From an uncultured Draconibacterium sp. (GTDB lineage: Bacteria > Bacteroidota > Bacteroidia > Bacteroidales > Prolixibacteraceae): 64,000 nt of DNA. Below are positions 61,670 to 64,000 of the stretch, in pieces. The notes below the pieces were generated by a model that had not been told where the DNA came from, made no database searches, and saw nothing but the letters and a program-made list of their open reading frames with translations. Each line of letters begins with the position of its first letter. Position 1 is the first letter of the stretch. The stretch is from positions 4,460,501 through 4,524,500 of the forward strand of contig NZ_OY781884.1 in NCBI RefSeq assembly GCF_963677155.1, in the 5' to 3' direction. A program made the position numbers and the translations under genes.

Positions 61670-62214
61670 GAAATGAGTGAAAATTTATTGTTGTTGAGCT
61701 GAACTTTGTTGTAATTAAATTTAAGGTTTTCTCCATCATTCTTTACAATTATTGGGTTGTGTATCAGATGCTTTTGTTTTTTTATCGGAGTTCCCGTAGC
61801 ATAGATAAAAAAGAACAAACCCGGAGTAATAATTTCATGTAATCCTCCCGATTCACAAACAATGGGTGTTTTAGGTAAATAAGCCGATAGTTTTTCAAAA
61901 GCCTCGGGAAGAGATTCGGGTTCTGCCATTACAAAGAAAACCTGTTTGGCTCCGGCTTGTAACATCAGCGAGCTATCTTTGCCGCTTATTTGCTTTTCCT
62001 GCAGAATAACGTAATGCTTATCTTTTAAAAGTACATCGTCGCTGTTGTGCTCGTGAATATGCGAGGTTATTTTGAGGCCGGTAATGGGAGCTTGTTTGGA
62101 TAATGACTCGATTACACGACAGGCAAAGTAGGTTTTCCCCACATTTCTCCCGTTACCTGCAAGCAACAGCAAGTTGGGATAATCGATTTTGGTATCTTTT
62201 TGTACTTGTGTCAT
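61666..62214 (-). CDS. MobB-like P-loop protein, first gene of the molybdenum-cofactor operon
   Basis: A 182-residue protein with a P-loop LLLAGNGRNVGKTYFACRVIE (GRNVGKT form), the ITSHIHEH segment and FFVMAEPESLPEAFEKL. It resembles MobB, a GTP-binding partner in dinucleotide-cofactor formation, but similarity is moderate. The ATG at 62214 lies 4 bases from the inverted-repeat element at 62219, whose end supplies an AGG 7 bases before the ATG. Confidence 0.75.
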   Translation of the reverse strand: MTQVQKDTKIDYPNLLLLAGNGRNVGKTYFACRVIESLSKQAPITGLKITSHIHEHNSDDVLLKDKHYVILQEKQISGKDSSLMLQAGAKQVFFVMAEPESLPEAFEKLSAYLPKTPIVCESGGLHEIITPGLFFFIYATGTPIKKQKHLIHNPIIVKNDGENLKFNYNKVQLNNNKFSLIS

Positions 62215-62218
62215 TTAA

Positions 62219-62486
62219 TAACCTGAGTTCAGTTATAGATGTTAACCTCAGAATTACAGAAATGTGCGAGATTTGGACTGAAAATATCGCAAGAATAGCG
62301 GGCTATTTTAAGAGGTTTTCTGTTTAAAGATTGTGCATTTCTGTAATTTCCTTCGGATTTCTCAAATTTTTGCATAAATCACTCCACATTTTTTTGAATT
62401 ATCCCGATAGTCCTTCAAAAATCTGCAATAATTTCTGCTAAAAGTTTTCAGAAATTGAGGCAAGATTTATAATTGAACTCAGGTTA
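62219..62486. mobile_element. MITE-like element with inverted ends
   Basis: The ends TAACCTGAGTTCAGTTATA (from 62219) and TATAATTGAACTCAGGTTA (to 62486) are inverted repeats of about 21 bases with one or two mismatches. Inside, AATTACAGAAATG (62252-62264) pairs with CATTTCTGTAATT (62336-62348), and AATTTCTG/CAGAAATT form a hairpin at 62430-62456. No ORF. No clear target duplication. It lies between the leader RNA and the first gene of the operon. A purely RNA-level fold is the alternative. Confidence 0.55.
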
Positions 62487-62529
62487 ATATGTTTCAGGGA
62501 AGGGAAGGAGCTTCAGTTCTCCCAATGCA

Positions 62530-62653
62530 AAATTTGCTCTTTCTCCTTTCCAATTTATCCCGACCTTGCCGGGATGCGGGAGGATCACCTGTTTCCGGGT
62601 AATCCCATCGGCCAAAATCCCTTGGTTTACACTTTAGGAAAATTGGCTCGGAG
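62530..62653 (-). ncRNA. Structured leader RNA of the molybdenum-cofactor operon (candidate riboswitch)
   Basis: On the minus strand, just after a promoter box, comes a G+C-rich block in AT-rich surroundings. It begins CGGCTCCGAGCC. CCAATTT near its start pairs with AAATTGG near its end, closing the fold. Inside are a CCAA...TTGG hairpin, a long arm (GGGATTACC with GGTGATCC) capped by CGGAAACA, and a CCCGGCAAGGTCGGG hairpin. A further GGAG/CTCC hairpin follows. Position and compact multi-arm fold suggest a Moco/Tuco-type riboswitch; I could not test it against the family model. Confidence 0.5.
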
Positions 62654-62659
62654 CCGTTA

Positions 62660-62667
62660 CAAATATA
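62660..62667 (-). promoter_or_regulatory. -7 box (TATATTTG) before the leader RNA
   Basis: The minus strand reads TATATTTG immediately before the structured block, so transcription would start at its 5' edge. No TTTG at -33. Confidence 0.5.
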
Positions 62668-62793
62668 GCAAAGAATCTAGATGTGTGGATGTGATTGTTT
62701 GAAAACTGTTGAAGAGCATTTTAGCTAGAATAAAATGCTGAAGGGTGTTAAAAAAATGAGAATGTAAATATGGACAACGGGAAAGATATTCAA

Positions 62794-62821
62794 GGGCAGG
62801 TTATCAAATACTAGCCTGCCC
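62794..62821 (-). terminator. Hairpin after the ccsA-type gene
   Basis: GGGCAGG (62794-62800) pairs with CCTGCCC (62815-62821). It lies just after the minus-strand stop at 62831, but without a strong T run; possibly a weak terminator. Confidence 0.4.
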
Positions 62822-62830
62822 CTGAATTAT

Positions 62831-64000
62831 TTAGTCTTCACTAACAACTTCTTCCTCTACAATCGGATTTGTCTTTTCGGAAAAATAGGCTGAAACAATA
62901 ACAAGGACAACAATTGCCACCGCAATGTAAACGCCTGAAGGAATTGGTGCCGCTTCGCCTTGTGCATACGAGTGCAAACCTGAGAGGTAATAGTTTACTC
63001 CAAAGTAAGTCATCAGTACCGAGCTGATACCCAAAACAGCAGCCACACTCATTGCAAAACTACCACGCATTCCGGGAATGCGGTGCATGTGAGAGATGAA
63101 TGTATATACCAAAACAGTTACCAACGCCCAGGTTTCTTTTGGGTCCCAGCCCCAGTAACGGCCCCAGCTTTCGTTGGCCCAAACACCACCAAGAAATGAA
63201 CCGAGCGTAACCATTAATAAGCCAATGATCAAAGCAACTTGAATGATATTAACAAGTTCTTTTATGGTGTGATTAATTCTTTCGGAATTGTGTTTATTTC
63301 TGAAAATCATTAAAATGAGATTCAGGAAGCCCAGCAATGCACTAATTCCCAAAAATCCGTAGCTGGCTGTAATAACCGCTACGTGAACAATTAACCAGTA
63401 CGATTTTAAAACGGGTACCAGGTTGGTTATTTCCGGGCTCATCCAGCTCATTCCTGCCACCATAAGCGTTAAACCGGCTAAGACTGATGTTAATGAGAGT
63501 GTAATTTCCGAGCGTTTGGCAAAAATCAAACCTCCAAGTGCAGTTGCCCAACTAATAAACACCATCGATTCGTAACCATTACTCCATGGCGCATGTCCTG
63601 ATATGTACCAGCGAATTACCAGTCCCGCAGTTTCGGCCAAAAACAGTACCAGAATAAAGTAGAACGCAAAATTTTTCAGGAAGCTTAATTTAATATTCGG
63701 ATTAAACAGAGTAAGCAACTGTAACATCAACAGAATTAAACCAGTAAACATGAAAATTTTTGATAATTTCCCAAATATGTTCAGTTTATTATAGAGCACT
63801 TCCATTTTTACTCTTGTTGCCGATGGAATGATCTTCGCTCCAATAGTTTCCTGGTTTTGTTTCAGATTGTTCAGCAATTGGTCAGCTGTTGCCCAATCGC
63901 GTTTTTGTACCGATTGAAGATAAGACGAAACCGTTTGTCTTGCGAAATCTGCATTTTGGGCAGGAAGTTCCTTTGCTTCGTTAATCGATACCCATTTATG
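62831..64000 (-). CDS. Cytochrome c biogenesis protein, CcsA part of a longer (CcsB-CcsA type) protein; 5' end outside window
   Basis: 389 residues fall in the window and the frame stays open to the edge, so the N-terminal part is missing; the TTG at 63877 is not a start. About eight transmembrane helices form a CcsA/ResC heme-handling domain. The tryptophan-rich heme motif is WGRYWGWDPKETWALVTVLVY, with conserved His in SGHAPWSNGYESMVFISW, LIVHVAVITASYGFLG and ISHMHRIPG. It exports and attaches heme to apocytochrome c at the outer face of the membrane. Bacteroidota often fuse it behind a CcsB/ResB domain, which the upstream soluble stretch is consistent with. Confidence 0.93.
   Translation of the reverse strand, partial: HKWVSINEAKELPAQNADFARQTVSSYLQSVQKRDWATADQLLNNLKQNQETIGAKIIPSATRVKMEVLYNKLNIFGKLSKIFMFTGLILLMLQLLTLFNPNIKLSFLKNFAFYFILVLFLAETAGLVIRWYISGHAPWSNGYESMVFISWATALGGLIFAKRSEITLSLTSVLAGLTLMVAGMSWMSPEITNLVPVLKSYWLIVHVAVITASYGFLGISALLGFLNLILMIFRNKHNSERINHTIKELVNIIQVALIIGLLMVTLGSFLGGVWANESWGRYWGWDPKETWALVTVLVYTFISHMHRIPGMRGSFAMSVAAVLGISSVLMTYFGVNYYLSGLHSYAQGEAAPIPSGVYIAVAIVVLVIVSAYFSEKTNPIVEEEVVSED

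Noticed and set aside
62530-62653. Cobalamin or TPP riboswitch
   Set aside because: The B12-box and the TPP CUGAGA core are not present; the molybdenum operon context favours a different class.
1-64000. CRISPR array, tRNA or rRNA genes
   Set aside because: No regularly spaced direct repeats, cloverleaf-like segments or conserved rRNA sequence were seen in intergenic regions.

Overview
The window reads as chromosomal DNA of a Bacteroidota bacterium, probably of the Marinilabiliales/Prolixibacteraceae type. The evidence is family content: a long NusB next to a DUF1573 lipoprotein and YajC, a DUF3822-rsmD pair, a NigD-like lipoprotein, a ribosomal protein S1 with an acidic N-terminal extension, and a CcsB-CcsA type fusion. 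In addition, many genes are preceded by the Bacteroidota -7 box TAnnTTTG, in one case with a perfect TTTG-N17-TAnnTTTG. Genus-level placement is inference. About 68 protein genes or gene remnants are called. I found no tRNA, rRNA, CRISPR array, complete insertion sequence or prophage.

Layout. 1-6.5 kb: the end of an alpha-2-macroglobulin gene with pbpC, then ribBA and a small membrane protein. 6.5-12 kb: an ECF sigma / anti-sigma / Spy-like operon, a degenerate-Nudix regulator divergent from ychF, and the nusB-DUF1573-yajC operon. 12-17 kb: a low-density, AT-rich, accessory-looking stretch with a frameshifted isochorismatase, a Crp-family and an HxlR-family regulator, a cysteine-rich micro-ORF, a lipoprotein and gene relics. 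17-24 kb: a PagL-like deacylase, a rhomboid protease, threonine aldolase, a GOLPH3-like protein, a glutathione peroxidase and dnaX. 24-32 kb: pdxH, a thioredoxin-like protein, DUF3822/rsmD, a RecD-like helicase, rnz, a STAS protein and rpsA. 32.6-40 kb: rmlA-rmlC-rmlD with a phosphosugar mutase, a DUF1080 hydrolase and a TPR histidine kinase. 40-46 kb: oxidative-stress and repair genes (nitroreductase, OhrR-like regulator, msrA, free-Met-sulfoxide reductase) among membrane proteins and an rluF-like gene. 46-58 kb: hisS, hutH, thioredoxin, NigD-like, S41 peptidase, a PgpH-like HD hydrolase, NlpC/P60, Nudix and a C69 dipeptidase. 58-62.7 kb: a five-gene molybdenum-cofactor operon behind a structured leader RNA. 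62.8-64 kb: the end of a cytochrome c biogenesis gene.

How genes fit together. The phosphosugar mutase can supply glucose-1-phosphate to RmlA, and RmlC and RmlD finish dTDP-L-rhamnose, but RmlB is not in the window. The molybdenum-cofactor operon covers cyclization (MoaA, MoaC), adenylylation and insertion (Mog, MoeA) and a MobB-like P-loop protein. The MoaD/MoaE step is absent here.

The strongest unusual points are as follows. (1) dnaX has a run of ten A that ends the zero frame and needs a -1 shift to make full-length tau. (2) A structured leader RNA precedes the molybdenum-cofactor operon. (3) A 268-bp inverted-repeat element sits between that leader and the first gene. (4) A 49-residue cysteine-rich peptide gene is divergent from an HxlR regulator whose own N terminus is cysteine-rich. 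Two other genes show single-base frameshifts, so assembly indels must be excluded before biology is inferred from any of the three.
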